Source of the DNA: Kumtagia sp052180275
Lineage (GTDB): Bacteria > Pseudomonadota > Alphaproteobacteria > Rhizobiales > Rhizobiaceae
Direction: 5' to 3'
NCBI RefSeq assembly: GCF_052180275.1
Contig: NZ_CP197465.1
Coordinates: 1 to 64,000, forward strand
DNA length: 64,000 nucleotides
The translations under genes were made by a program, and so were the position numbers. Shown in pieces: positions 9,072 through 18,073 of the stretch. A model generated the notes under the pieces. It did no database searches. It saw only the letters and a list, made by a program, of their open reading frames with translations, and was not told the origin of the DNA. Numbering within the stretch: the stretch's first letter is position 1; every line of letters starts with the position of its first letter.

Positions 9072-9746
9072 ATGAAAAGGCCACTGCGGATTCCGCGGGA
9101 CAGGACGGCGCTGCTGTCGATCGACATGCAGGAGGAACACCGGCGCGATCCGCGCTATCTGGTGGACAGTTTTGACCGCGTGCTGGCCAATGTCGGGCTG
9201 ATGCAACAGGCGGCGCGGCGGAACGGCGTCATGCTGCAGCATTGCGCCTATATCGTGGACACCGCGGCGAAGCGGCCGTTTCATCCGGTTATGGCGGATG
9301 GCCGATCGGCCTTCAGCGACAAGGACGATCCGCTGACGGCGATCTGCTCGGAAGTGGCGCCAAGGGATGGCGAGGCGCTGGCGATCAAGGCGGAGGCCGG
9401 CGCGTTCGGCGGAGCGCTTGGCGGCCAGTTGAAGGCGCAAGGCATCGAATGGCTGGTGGTGGCGGGTGTCTGGACGGAGGCCTGCGTCGACGCCACGGTA
9501 CGGCAGGCCGTCGATCTCGGTTTCCGGGTGCTGCTGGTCAAGGACGCCTGCGGCAGCGGCACGCGGGCCATGCACCAGACCGCCATCCTCAACCTGGCGA
9601 ACCGGCTCTATGGCGGCGCCGTGACCGACACGGCGGGCGCCTGCCGGCTGATCGCCGGCGAGGCGGTCGACGCCTGGATGACCGAAGGCGCCGTGCCGCT
9701 GCGCTACGATTTCGACAATGCGGCCGCGCTGTACGAGGCGCTCTGA
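9072..9746 (+). CDS. Isochorismatase-family cysteine hydrolase
   Basis: 224 aa from the ATG at 9072, which is preceded by an AAGGGGCGA Shine-Dalgarno-like run. Upstream in-frame starts reach back over non-homologous sequence. The cysteine hydrolase triad is visible: Asp18 in LLSIDMQEEH, Lys106 in LAIKAEAGAF, and Cys138 in AGVWTEACVDATV. A cis-peptide segment precedes the cysteine. Family members hydrolyse isochorismate, nicotinamide, N-carbamoyl compounds or similar. Nothing nearby fixes the substrate. It is convergent with the Gfo/Idh gene. Confidence 0.88.
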   Translation: MKRPLRIPRDRTALLSIDMQEEHRRDPRYLVDSFDRVLANVGLMQQAARRNGVMLQHCAYIVDTAAKRPFHPVMADGRSAFSDKDDPLTAICSEVAPRDGEALAIKAEAGAFGGALGGQLKAQGIEWLVVAGVWTEACVDATVRQAVDLGFRVLLVKDACGSGTRAMHQTAILNLANRLYGGAVTDTAGACRLIAGEAVDAWMTEGAVPLRYDFDNAAALYEAL

Positions 9747-9771
9747 CGACGCCCGATGCGGCTGCGGGCGC

Positions 9772-10959
9772 CTAGAGTTTCGTCCAGGCGCCGTTTTTCT
9801 TCGACGATTTCACGCAGGCCTCGACGAAGGCGACGCCCTCGACGCCGTCCTGGACCGTCGGGAAGATGACGTCCTTGGCGAGCTTGCCGCCGCCCTTGCG
9901 CGCCGCGCGGATGGCGCGCGCCGCCTCGGCATAGATGTTGGCGAAACCTTCGAGATAGCCCTCCGGGTGGCCGGGCGGCACGCGGGTGACACGTGCCGAG
10001 GCGGGGCCGGAGCCGGCGCCGCCGCGGGTGATCAGCTGCTTCGGCTGGCCGAAGGGCGAGTACCAGAGATAGTTCGGGTCGGCCTGCACCCATTCCAGCC
10101 CGCCCTTGGTGCCGTAGACGCGCAGCTTCAGTCCGTTCTCGTGGCCGGGCGCGACCTGGCTCGCCCAGATCATGCCCTTGGCCGGATGTTCGCCGCCCCT
10201 GGCCTTGAAACGCAGCATGATGTGCGCGTTGTCGTCGAGCAGCCGGCCGGGCACGAAGGAGTCGAGGTCGGCGGCGAGGCTGTCGAGTTCCAGCCCGGAG
10301 ACGAAACGGGCGAGGTTATAGGCGTGGGTGCCGATGTCGCCGGTGGAGCCGCCGACGCCCGACTGTTTCGGATCGACGCGCCAGGCCGCCTGTTTCGAGC
10401 CGTTGTCCTCGGCCTTCTCGGTCAGCCAGTCCTGCGGGTATTCGGCCTGAACGACGCGGATGTCGCCCAGCTTGCCGGAAGCCACCATCTCGCGGGCCTG
10501 CCGCACCATCGGGTAGCCGGTATAGTTGTGGGTGAGCACAAAAAGCTTGCCGCTCTTTTCCACCAGCGCCGCCAGTTTTTTGGCGTCGGCGAGGTTCGAG
10601 GTCAGCGGCTTGTCGCAGATGACATGGATGCCGGCGTCGAGGAATGCTTTCGCCGCCGGCCAGTGCATGTGGTTGGGCGTGACGATGGCCACTACCTCGA
10701 TGCCGTCCGGGCGTTTCGCCTCGGCCTTGGCCATCTCGGCGAAGCTGCCGTAGCTGCGTTCCGGGTCGAGACCGAGATCGGCGGCGGACGCTTTTGCGCG
10801 CGCAGGGTCCGAGGAGAGGGCGCCGGCGACCAATTCGAACTCGCCGTCGATGCGCGCCGCGATGCGGTGCACCGCGCCAATGAAGGCGCCCTGTCCGCCG
10901 CCAACCATGCCGTAGCGGATGGGGCCGGAACCCGATTCAACCTGCCTGCCGGATACCAT
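9772..10959 (-). CDS. Gfo/Idh/MocA-family oxidoreductase
   Basis: 395 aa from the ATG at 10959, chosen because GGGAGGACAAA lies just upstream. A longer frame to 11136 runs through a palindromic repeat. The N-terminal Rossmann domain has YGMVGGGQGAFIGAVHR, and the family active-site signature CDKPLT is at the usual place. The C-terminal alpha/beta domain follows. These enzymes oxidise sugars or cyclitols with NAD(P). It lies downstream of the sugar isomerase gene (12223-11168) on the same strand, an arrangement common for myo-inositol or keto-sugar catabolism. The exact substrate is not readable. Confidence 0.9.
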   Translation of the reverse strand: MVSGRQVESGSGPIRYGMVGGGQGAFIGAVHRIAARIDGEFELVAGALSSDPARAKASAADLGLDPERSYGSFAEMAKAEAKRPDGIEVVAIVTPNHMHWPAAKAFLDAGIHVICDKPLTSNLADAKKLAALVEKSGKLFVLTHNYTGYPMVRQAREMVASGKLGDIRVVQAEYPQDWLTEKAEDNGSKQAAWRVDPKQSGVGGSTGDIGTHAYNLARFVSGLELDSLAADLDSFVPGRLLDDNAHIMLRFKARGGEHPAKGMIWASQVAPGHENGLKLRVYGTKGGLEWVQADPNYLWYSPFGQPKQLITRGGAGSGPASARVTRVPPGHPEGYLEGFANIYAEAARAIRAARKGGGKLAKDVIFPTVQDGVEGVAFVEACVKSSKKNGAWTKL

Positions 10960-10983
10960 TTTGTCCTCCCTGACTGGCGCGAC

Positions 10984-11158
10984 TCCCCCCTCCCCCTTGA
11001 GGGGAGGGTCGGACGGCGAAGCCGTCCGGGGTGGGGTCGTCGATGAAAATCTCGACCTCGTCTTAGTCACTGTGCTGCCGTAAAAAAGGATGTCGCGCAC
11101 TGCCGCACCGACCCCTCCCGGCGGCTTCGCCGCCACCCTCCCCTCAAGGGGGAGGGGA
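10984..11158. repeat. Paired inverted GC-rich palindromic repeat
   Basis: Arms at 10984-11040 and 11107-11158 are inverted copies of a second palindromic element, sharing CCCTCCCCTTGAGGGGAGGG-type hairpin sequence and an adjoining short hairpin (GGCTTCGCC). They sit between the sugar isomerase gene and the Gfo/Idh gene on the same transcript. Confidence 0.75.
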
Positions 11159-11167
11159 AGACGGCGC

Positions 11168-12223
11168 CTAAATTCCCATCATCTTCCTGAGCGCCGCCTT
11201 GTCCGAATTGCCTTCGGCAAAATCATCGAAGGCGCGCTCGGTGACGCGGATGATGTGGTGCTGGATGAAGGGCGCGCCCTCGGCCGCGCCGTCCTCCGGG
11301 TGCTTCAGGCAGCATTCCCACTCCAGCACCGCCCAGGAATCGTAATCGTAGGCTGCGAGCTTGGAGAAGATGCCGGAGAAATCGACCTGGCCGTCGCCCA
11401 GCGAGCGGAAGCGGCCGGCGCGGTTTACCCAGCCCTGGTAGCCGGAATAGACGCCCTGGCGGCCGGTCGGGTTGAACTCGGCATCCTTGACGTGGAACGC
11501 CTTGATGCGCTCGTGATAGATGTCGATGAATTCGAGATAGTCGAGATGCTGCAACAGGAAATGCGACGGGTCGTAGTTGATGTTGCAGCGCTTGTGGCCG
11601 CCGACCGCGTCCAGGAACATCTCGAAGGTGGCGCCGTCGAAGACGTCCTCGCCGGGATGGATCTCGTAGCCGACATCGACGCCGGCATCCTCGTATTTGT
11701 CGAGGATCGGCTTCCATCGTTTTCCGAGTTCGGCGAAGGCCTCCTCGATCAGGCCGGCGGGACGCTGCGGCCACGGATAGAGATAGGGGAAAGCGAGCGC
11801 GCCGGAGAAGGAGACCGAGGCCTTCAGACCGAGATTCTGGGAGGCTTTCGCGCCGAACTCCATCTGCTCGACCGCCCAGGCCTGACGCGCCTTCGGGTTG
11901 TTGTGGACCGCGGGCGGCGCAAAGCCGTCAAACTGTGTGTCGTAGGCGGGATGGACGGCGACGAGCTGGCCCTGCAGATGGGTGGAGAGTTCGGTGATCT
12001 CGACGCCGGCATCGGCACAGATGTCCTTGACCTCGTCGCAATAGGTCTTCGAGGAGGCCGCCTTCTTCAGATCGAAGAGCCGTGCATCCCAGGTCGGGAT
12101 CTGCACACCCTTGTAGCCCAGGCCGGCCGCCCATTTGGCGATCGAGGGCAGCGAGTTGAACGGGGCCGCGTCGCCCGCGAACTGGGCCAGGAATATCGCC
12201 GGCCCCTTCATTGTCTTTGCCAT
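11168..12223 (-). CDS. Sugar phosphate isomerase/epimerase (TIM barrel)
   Basis: 351 aa, AP-endonuclease-2-type TIM barrel (COG1082). Metal-binding elements are visible: VGYEIHPGEDVFDG (Glu at about 188), NYDPSHFLLQ (Asp/His), IKAFHVKDAEF and WAVLEWECC. Members isomerise or epimerise keto-sugars or inosose derivatives with a divalent metal. It is first in a leftward unit followed by the Gfo/Idh oxidoreductase after the palindromic repeat. A TGGT-N3-ACCA operator candidate lies about 90 bp upstream of the start, shared with the divergent epimerase operon and the distant ABC operon. Confidence 0.9.
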   Translation of the reverse strand: MAKTMKGPAIFLAQFAGDAAPFNSLPSIAKWAAGLGYKGVQIPTWDARLFDLKKAASSKTYCDEVKDICADAGVEITELSTHLQGQLVAVHPAYDTQFDGFAPPAVHNNPKARQAWAVEQMEFGAKASQNLGLKASVSFSGALAFPYLYPWPQRPAGLIEEAFAELGKRWKPILDKYEDAGVDVGYEIHPGEDVFDGATFEMFLDAVGGHKRCNINYDPSHFLLQHLDYLEFIDIYHERIKAFHVKDAEFNPTGRQGVYSGYQGWVNRAGRFRSLGDGQVDFSGIFSKLAAYDYDSWAVLEWECCLKHPEDGAAEGAPFIQHHIIRVTERAFDDFAEGNSDKAALRKMMGI

Positions 12224-12313
12224 TCGTCTCCTCCCGATTGCGGCCGCATCGTAGGCAATTCCAGCACGACCGCAAGGCGATGCCGGAAAACCCGCGACCA
12301 GACCCTTCCTTTG

Positions 12314-12330
12314 TTCTGGTCATACCAAAT
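12314..12330. promoter_or_regulatory. Candidate GntR operator, site 1 (TGGT-N3-ACCA)
   Basis: TTCTGGT-CAT-ACCAAAT, an inverted repeat with core TGGT/ACCA, lies about 90 bp upstream of the leftward sugar isomerase gene. It matches the TTGGTnnnACCAA pattern of GntR/FCD regulators of the UxuR/ExuR kind and recurs at 12494, 25405 and 25577. Confidence 0.6.
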
Positions 12331-12493
12331 CCGGCCCGCAGGTCAAGACGCGACGCGCAGACCCAAAGAACCTGTGCTTTCCGGCATTTCAGATTTTTTC
12401 TCAGTCTTTTCAGATGTTTAATAGATGAACAGCAAAGACATGCATGACTTCTTGCGGCAAGAGGGCAAATGGGCTAGAAAACCTCATATACCC

Positions 12494-12510
12494 AATTGGT
12501 AGAACCAGTT
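12494..12510. promoter_or_regulatory. Candidate GntR operator, site 2 (TGGT-N3-ACCA)
   Basis: AATTGGT-AGA-ACCAGTT, with 7-bp arms and one mismatch, is about 87 bp upstream of the rightward epimerase start at 12597. The operon it heads encodes the GntR/FCD protein at 14736, its likely ligand-responsive binder. Confidence 0.65.
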
Positions 12511-12596
12511 TGCTGAAAACGCTGGAGCGCCTTGCGGGAGGAAACCGGTTCCGCATGCGGCGGGGCAATTGCAAGGCGAATTGGGAGACGGAAACG

Positions 12597-13484
12597 ATGC
12601 ACCTTTCGACGCACAACTGGATGCGCGCCGAGCCGCTTGAGACCACGCTGCGGCGGATCAAGCAGTATGGCTACGAGTCGATCGAGATTTCCGGTGAGCC
12701 CACGCAATACGACATCAAGGACACCCGCCGCCTGCTGAAGGAACATGGCATCCGCTGCTGGGGCGCCGTGACGCTGACGCTGGGAGAGCGCAACCTCGCC
12801 GCCAAGGACGAAGGCCAGCGCGCCCGCTCAGTGCAATATGTCAAGGACGTGCTGACCATGGTCAGCGAACTCGAAGGCGAGATCATCACGCTGGTGCCGG
12901 CCACCGTCGGCAAGGTCGTGCCGGACGCCTCCCCCGAGGAGGAATGGAAATGGGTGGTCGACGCCACCAAGGAGTGTTTCGCGCATGCCCAGAAGGTTGG
13001 CGTTCGGGTGGCGATCGAGCCGCTGAACCGGTTCGAAACCTACTTCTTCAACCGCGCGTCGCAGGCGCTGGCCCTTGCCGACGCGGTCAGCCCGGAATGC
13101 GGCGTCTGCCTCGACGCCTTCCACCTGAACATCGAGGAATCCGACATGTATGAGGCGATCCGGCTGGCCGGAAAGCGCCTGTTCGACTTCCATGTCGCCG
13201 ACAACGACCGCTTTGCCGCCGGCCTCGGCCATCTCGACTGGAAGAAGATCATCGGCACGTTGAAGGAGATCGGTTACGACGGCGCGGTCACCAACGAGTT
13301 CGTCGCGCCCGTCGACCGCACGCCCGCCAACCGCTACGCCGACATGGTCGAGAAGAACCCTGTCGACATCTCGCCCGAGCAGCTCAAGTTCATCCAGGAC
13401 CACGGATCGAGCCTGCTGACGGAAAAGTTCTACGCCGACCAGATGCGGATCACCGCAGAGACGATCCTGCCGCTGATCAAGTAA
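12597..13484 (+). CDS. Sugar phosphate isomerase/epimerase
   Basis: 295 aa from the ATG at 12597, preceded by a GGGAGA ribosome-binding site. The longer frame to 12444 runs over the operator and is rejected. TIM-barrel fold of the ketose 3-epimerase type: VAIEPLNRFETYFFN supplies the first metal Glu, CLDAFHLNIEE an Asp/His pair, FDFHVADNDRFAAG the third ligand region, and TNEFVAP the second Glu. This set is typical of D-tagatose/D-psicose 3-epimerases and related Mn enzymes. It heads a rightward operon with an enolase-superfamily dehydratase and a GntR regulator. Epimerisation of a ketose feeding that pathway is a reasonable inference. Confidence 0.88.
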   Translation: MHLSTHNWMRAEPLETTLRRIKQYGYESIEISGEPTQYDIKDTRRLLKEHGIRCWGAVTLTLGERNLAAKDEGQRARSVQYVKDVLTMVSELEGEIITLVPATVGKVVPDASPEEEWKWVVDATKECFAHAQKVGVRVAIEPLNRFETYFFNRASQALALADAVSPECGVCLDAFHLNIEESDMYEAIRLAGKRLFDFHVADNDRFAAGLGHLDWKKIIGTLKEIGYDGAVTNEFVAPVDRTPANRYADMVEKNPVDISPEQLKFIQDHGSSLLTEKFYADQMRITAETILPLIK

Positions 13485-13495
13485 CTCGGCGTCCT

Positions 13496-13535
13496 GCTGC
13501 GCCGGCCGTCTCCGGGGGGCGACGGCTGGCGCAGC
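13496..13535 (+). terminator. Intercistronic stem-loop, possible attenuator
   Basis: GCTGCGCCGGCCGTC pairs with GACGGCTGGCGCAGC (one G-T pair) across a 10-nt loop and is followed by CTCTTTATTT. It lies between the epimerase and dehydratase genes and could reduce read-through or protect the upstream mRNA. Confidence 0.6.
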
Positions 13536-13564
13536 CTCTTTATTTGAAGAATGACAGGCAATCG

Positions 13565-14734
13565 ATGCGCATCAAGACTACCCAGGCCTGGTGGGTCCGG
13601 ATTCCAATCGAAACCGCGCGCCAGCACCGCAGCGATTTCGGTCAGGTGCAGACGTTCGACGCGGCAATCGTCCGCATCGAAACCGACGACGGGCTGGTCG
13701 GCTGGGGCGAAGGCAAGAACGCCGCCGGCAGCGCCGGCTCCTACGGCGCCCTGGTCCATATGATCAACCACGAGGTTGGCCCTATGCTCACCGGCCGCAA
13801 TGCCGGCGATATCGGCCCGATCTGGGAAATGCTCTACAACGGCGTGCGCTCCGACTCCGCCGTGAAACACGGCCACGCCATGCCGCAGATCGCGCGGCGC
13901 GGCATGTCGATCGCCGCGATCAGCGCCATCGACATCGCGCTGTGGGACATATTGGGAAAACATCTCGGCCAGCCTGTCTGGCAGTTGCTCGGCGGCCGCA
14001 AGGCCGACCGCCTGCCGGCCTACGCATCCGGCGGCTGGGCGCCGGCCGAGACGATCGGCGACCAATTGAAATCCTACATCGATACCGGGGGCTTCAGGGC
14101 GGTGAAGATGAGGGTGGGGGCGATGGACGGCGCGCCGCATCTTTCCGCGACGCGCGTCCGCGCCGCTCGAAAGGCGCTGGGCGACGGCGTCGACATCAGC
14201 GTCGACGCACACGGCACCTACACGGTCGCCGAGGCAAAGCGCTTCGCCGCGCTGGTTTCCGACTGCGACCTCGCCTGGTTCGAGGAGCCGGTCATCGGCG
14301 ACGACAAGGCGGGGATGGCCGAGGTGCGCGCCTCCGGTCCCGTGCCGGTTGCCGCCGGCGAAAGCGAGGCCACCCGCTACGATTTCCGCGATCTGGCTGT
14401 GATGAAGGCCGCCGACATTTTTCAACCGGACCCGGCCTTCTGCGGCGGCATTTCGGAAGCGATGAAGATCAGCACCATCGCCAGCGCCTTCAACCTGCGC
14501 TTCGCGCCGCATCTGTGGGCCGGCGCGCCTTGCTTTTTCTCCGGCCTGCACCTATGCGCGGCGTCGCCGGCGAGTTTTACCGTCGAATATTCGCTAGGCG
14601 CCAATCCGATGATCCACGACCTGGTCGAGGAAACCGTCGAGGCAAAGGACGGAATGGTCGCCATTCCCGAAAAGCCCGGCCTCGGTTTCACCGTGTCGGA
14701 AAAGTTCCTGGAGGCTCACGCGCAAGGCAGCTGA
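13565..14734 (+). CDS. Mandelate racemase/muconate lactonizing family dehydratase
   Basis: 389 aa from the ATG at 13565. A TTG at 13544 is an alternative start. Enolase-superfamily architecture: N-terminal capping domain (1 to about 125) then a TIM barrel. The acid/base motif is KMR (Lys181-x-Arg183). Mg ligands are Asp214 (SVDAHG), Glu240 (WFEEP) and Glu266 (AAGES). His316 (APHLW) is the second base. This His-containing arrangement is that of the mandelate-racemase subgroup, whose members mostly dehydrate aldonic acids. It sits between an epimerase and a GntR regulator, 1 bp before the latter. A sugar-acid dehydratase is the best guess. Substrate unknown. Confidence 0.9.
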   Translation: MRIKTTQAWWVRIPIETARQHRSDFGQVQTFDAAIVRIETDDGLVGWGEGKNAAGSAGSYGALVHMINHEVGPMLTGRNAGDIGPIWEMLYNGVRSDSAVKHGHAMPQIARRGMSIAAISAIDIALWDILGKHLGQPVWQLLGGRKADRLPAYASGGWAPAETIGDQLKSYIDTGGFRAVKMRVGAMDGAPHLSATRVRAARKALGDGVDISVDAHGTYTVAEAKRFAALVSDCDLAWFEEPVIGDDKAGMAEVRASGPVPVAAGESEATRYDFRDLAVMKAADIFQPDPAFCGGISEAMKISTIASAFNLRFAPHLWAGAPCFFSGLHLCAASPASFTVEYSLGANPMIHDLVEETVEAKDGMVAIPEKPGLGFTVSEKFLEAHAQGS

Positions 14735-14735
14735 C

Positions 14736-15446
14736 ATGAAGGAAAAGGATCTTCTCGCCGAGCTTGCGGCGTATCTCTACGCCTGCTCCAACAGCGAGAC
14801 GGGCCGCACACCCTCGGAACGCGAGCTGGCCGAGCATTTTTCCGTGAGCCGCGGCCAGATCCGCGAGACGCTGGCGATCCTGGAAGCCATGCGCATCGTC
14901 GAACGCAGGGCGAAATCCGGCATCTACCTGACCACGCACCAGGCGAGCGTCGAGGCCATGGCGTTGTTCGCCAAGGCGGGCGTGCCGCTCGATCCCATCC
15001 AGATCTACGAGACGGTGGAACTCAGGAAAATCCACGAGATCAAGGCGGCGGAACTCGCCTGCTCGCGCGCCACCGACGAGAATTTCGAACGGTTGCGCGG
15101 GATCCTGGCCGCCTCCGAGGCGCGGCTGGCCGCCGGCGAGGGCCTGGCGCGCCAGGACCGCGATTTCCACCTGGAGATCGTACGGGCGACGCAGAACAGC
15201 GTGTTCCACAAGATCTGCAGCATCTACTACGTCATGGGCGAGCGCCGCCTGCCGATCTATTTCAACGACCCGGCGCGCGGCCAGCGCTCGCATGCCGAAC
15301 ACCTGCAGATTTTCGACGCGCTGGTGCGCCGCGACGGCAATCTGGCCCAGGCGCTGATGAGCGCCCATCTGCAAGGCGCGGAGAGTTACTGGAAGGGGCT
15401 CATCGCGGGCGGCGAGGAGGCGACCAAGGCGCTGGAGAAGGCTTGA
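14736..15446 (+). CDS. GntR-family transcriptional regulator (FCD)
   Basis: 236 aa. The N-terminal winged helix-turn-helix covers about residues 5-66 (TPSERELAEHFSVSRGQIRETL with wing ERRAKSGIYL). The C-terminal all-helical FCD ligand domain follows, with FHLEIVRATQN and HAEHLQIFDALV providing the metal-binding Asp/His pattern. Its ATG begins one base after the dehydratase stop, so it is co-translated. Position and family make it the likely reader of the TGGT-N3-ACCA sites at 12314, 12494, 25405 and 25577. It would respond to a sugar acid made or used by this cluster. Confidence 0.92.
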   Translation: MKEKDLLAELAAYLYACSNSETGRTPSERELAEHFSVSRGQIRETLAILEAMRIVERRAKSGIYLTTHQASVEAMALFAKAGVPLDPIQIYETVELRKIHEIKAAELACSRATDENFERLRGILAASEARLAAGEGLARQDRDFHLEIVRATQNSVFHKICSIYYVMGERRLPIYFNDPARGQRSHAEHLQIFDALVRRDGNLAQALMSAHLQGAESYWKGLIAGGEEATKALEKA

Positions 15447-15480
15447 GGCTGGACGGTTTTGCTTGGTGGGTGTTTCAGAT

Positions 15481-15751
15481 GCGTCCTTCGAGGCTCGCCC
15501 TTCAAAGTCTTCGCCGTATTTGAACGCCTTGCGGGCTCGCACCTCAGGATGAGGACCGAGTACCCACAACGCTAATGGCCCACGCCACATCCTTGGGACA
15601 AATGGCTCAAGCACAGTGTTCATAATGCAGGCAAACATGGGCCGACGTTGATGATCGAGTTGCAGGCACAACGGTCCTGATCCTGAGGTGCTAGCCCGCG
15701 AAAGGCTGAACAATTGGAAAAAGTCCTTCGTGGGCGAGCCTCGAAGGACGC
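15481..15751. repeat. Long inverted repeat pair in intergenic region
   Basis: 15481-15555 and 15673-15751 are inverted copies of an element with GCGTCCTTCGAGGCTCGCCC at one end and an ACCTCAGGATGAGGACC-type end at the other. A spacer of about 117 bp separates them. The pair fills the gap between the GntR gene and the hydroxyacid dehydrogenase gene. The sequence type is a known kind of dispersed rhizobial intergenic repeat. Confidence 0.75.
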
Positions 15752-15768
15752 ACCGGACAGGTATCAGC

Positions 15769-16746
15769 ATGCCGATTATCTATTCCACCCACGCCCTCCA
15801 TCCGAGCGCGGCAAAGCTGCTGGACGGCGCCGCCGAACTGCGGATCGCCTCCGCGCTGGACGGCGCGACGCTGGTGAAGGAATCGCGGGATGTCGATGTC
15901 GTGATCGTGCGCGCCGTGCTGCCGCCGGAGATGTTTGCCGGCTCACATATGATCCGCGCCGCGATCCGTCACGGCGCCGGGCTGGACATGATCCCGGTGG
16001 AAGCGGCGACCGCAGCCGGCGTGCTGGTCGCCAATCTGCCGGGCGCCAATGCGCGATCCGTCGCGGAGCATGCGATCTTCACCGCGCTGGCGCTGCTTCG
16101 GCAGTTCCGCGCCATCGACCGCGACCTCAGGGCCGAAGGATGGTTCGCCGGCCGCGAGCACGCCAACGCGGCGCGCGAACTCGCCGGGCGGACCGTCGGC
16201 ATCGTCGGCATGGGAGCCATCGGCCGCGAAGTCGCGGCAATCGGTCATAGCGGTTTCGGCCTGACAGTGCTGGGCGCCAGCCGCAGCGGCGCGGGTTTTC
16301 CGGATTATGTGCGCCCGGCGCCGGTCGATGTGCTGGTGGCGAAGAGCGACATCGTGGTGCTCGCCTGCCCGCTGACGGCGGACACGATCGGCTTGATAAG
16401 CCGGCAAAGGATCGCCTCGATGAGGCCGGGGTCGATCCTGGTCAACGTGTCGCGCGGGCCGGTGATCGACGACGAGGCGCTGATCGAGGCGCTGCGCGAG
16501 AGCCGCATCGGCGGCGCGGCGCTCGATGTGTTCACGAAGCAGCCGCTGGTACCGGACCATCCCTATCTGTCCTTCGACAATGTGATCGTCACACCGCATC
16601 TGGCGGGCATCACCGAGGAGAGCATGATGCGCATGGGCGTCGGCGCCGCCGCGGAGGCGCTGCGCGTGCTCGGGGATGAGCTGCCGCTCAACCTGCGCAA
16701 TGCGGAAGCGGTCGAGCGGTATCGCCAACGGTTCGGCGAGCGGTAG
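15769..16746 (+). CDS. D-2-hydroxyacid dehydrogenase family protein
   Basis: 325 aa from the ATG at 15769. The longer frame to 15688 is inside the inverted repeat. The NAD-binding motif GIVGMGAIGREVA, the catalytic arginine in NVSRGPVIDD, and the catalytic histidine in TPHLAGITEES are all present, as in phosphoglycerate/formate dehydrogenase relatives. It would interconvert a 2-hydroxy acid and a 2-keto acid in the cytoplasm. With a sugar-acid dehydratase upstream it may act on a keto-deoxy acid product or on glyoxylate/hydroxypyruvate. This is inference from context. Confidence 0.9.
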   Translation: MPIIYSTHALHPSAAKLLDGAAELRIASALDGATLVKESRDVDVVIVRAVLPPEMFAGSHMIRAAIRHGAGLDMIPVEAATAAGVLVANLPGANARSVAEHAIFTALALLRQFRAIDRDLRAEGWFAGREHANAARELAGRTVGIVGMGAIGREVAAIGHSGFGLTVLGASRSGAGFPDYVRPAPVDVLVAKSDIVVLACPLTADTIGLISRQRIASMRPGSILVNVSRGPVIDDEALIEALRESRIGGAALDVFTKQPLVPDHPYLSFDNVIVTPHLAGITEESMMRMGVGAAAEALRVLGDELPLNLRNAEAVERYRQRFGER

Positions 16747-16927
16747 AACCTGCCGCCGCGTTGCAGCACCTGCCGGGACAAGGCGGGATTGATCGAAGCG
16801 GCTGGCGCGATGACAGTGTGGTGAATGGCGGGGCGAAGCGGCGATGACCGCAAGGCGGCTGTCAGTCACCTATTGCGCCATGGTCACTACTGGTTACATA
16901 AGGCCGGAACCCTCCCGGAGCCCTCCC

Positions 16928-18025
16928 ATGACAGACCTGTTCTCTCCCATCACGATCGGCGGGCTTGAGATCCCCAACCGCATCGCCGTCGCGCCGATGT
17001 GCCAGTATTCGGCCAATGACGGCTCGGCGAGCGACTGGCATCTCCAGCAATGGATGACCTACGCCATGTCCGGCGCCGGCATGATCACCATAGAGATGAC
17101 CGATGTCGAGCGGCGCGGCCGCATCAGCCATGGCTGCATGGGGCTCTATTCGGACGCCAACGAGGACGCCGCCAGGCGCGCGCTCGACGCGGCGAAGCGG
17201 GTCGCGGCGCCGGGCACCAGGTTCGGCGTCCAACTGGCTCATGCCGGCCGAAAGGCCTCCTGCCGGCGCGGATGGGAGCGTAGCGGGCCGCTCGGCGCCG
17301 ACGAGGATCCCTGGCCGACCGTGTCGGCGTCGGCGCTGCCTTTCAACGCGAATTACCCGACGCCGCAGGCGCTTACGGAAGCCGGGATCGAAAAACTGGT
17401 CGAGCATTTCGCGGCGTCCGCCAGGCGCGCCGAGCGCGCAGGCTTCGATTTCATAGAGTTGCATTCCGCCCATGGCTACCTGCTGCACCAGTTCATCTCG
17501 CCGCTTTCCAACCACCGAGAGGATGCCTATGGCGGGTCGCTGGAGAACCGGCTGCGCTTCCCGCTGGCCGTGGCGAATGCGGTGAAGGAGGCCGTGCCGG
17601 GCCTGATGGTCGGCGCACGCATCTCCGTGACCGACTGGGTCGACGGCGGGCTCAGCGTCGAGGAAGGGGTGGAGGTGGCCAAGGCCTACAAGGCGGCGGG
17701 GCTTGCCTATATCTGCTGCTCCAGCGGCGGCAACTCGCCCCTGCAGAAGATCCCGTCCGGCCCCGGCTACCAGGTGCATCTGGCGGAAGCCGTGCGCAAG
17801 GGCGCCGGCATACCGGTGCGCGCCGTCGGCATGATCGACGAACCGCTTCAGGCGAACCAGATCGTCGGCAGCGGGCGCGCCGACATGGTGGCGCTGGGGC
17901 GCGCCATCCTCGCCGATCCGCGCTGGCCCTGGCGGGCCGCAGCCGCCCTCGGCCACGAGCTTGCGGTTGCGCCGCAGCTTGCCCGAGCCGCGCATCTGCC
18001 GCGAAAGTGGGAGCAGGCGGCGTAG
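16928..18025 (+). CDS. NADH:flavin oxidoreductase, old yellow enzyme family
   Basis: 365 aa from the ATG at 16928. FMN-dependent TIM barrel of the YqjM class: APMCQYSA holds the redox-tuning cysteine (Cys25), QLAHAGRK the substrate-binding His pair region, and ELHSAHGYLLHQF the tyrosine region. GSLENRLRFP and the phosphate-binding end GRAILADPRWPW follow. Members reduce activated C=C bonds of enals and enones. It is last of the rightward run. No specific substrate is indicated, and a link to the sugar cluster is not proved. Confidence 0.93.
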   Translation: MTDLFSPITIGGLEIPNRIAVAPMCQYSANDGSASDWHLQQWMTYAMSGAGMITIEMTDVERRGRISHGCMGLYSDANEDAARRALDAAKRVAAPGTRFGVQLAHAGRKASCRRGWERSGPLGADEDPWPTVSASALPFNANYPTPQALTEAGIEKLVEHFAASARRAERAGFDFIELHSAHGYLLHQFISPLSNHREDAYGGSLENRLRFPLAVANAVKEAVPGLMVGARISVTDWVDGGLSVEEGVEVAKAYKAAGLAYICCSSGGNSPLQKIPSGPGYQVHLAEAVRKGAGIPVRAVGMIDEPLQANQIVGSGRADMVALGRAILADPRWPWRAAAALGHELAVAPQLARAAHLPRKWEQAA

Positions 18026-18073
18026 GCCGTCGCCGACCGAAATTGGGACCGGCACGCGACCCGGCGCGCCTGG

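Noticed and set aside
9718..11046. 442-aa plus-strand frame antisense to the Gfo/Idh gene
   Set aside because: Shadow of a high-GC gene. The opposite strand carries Rossmann and family motifs.
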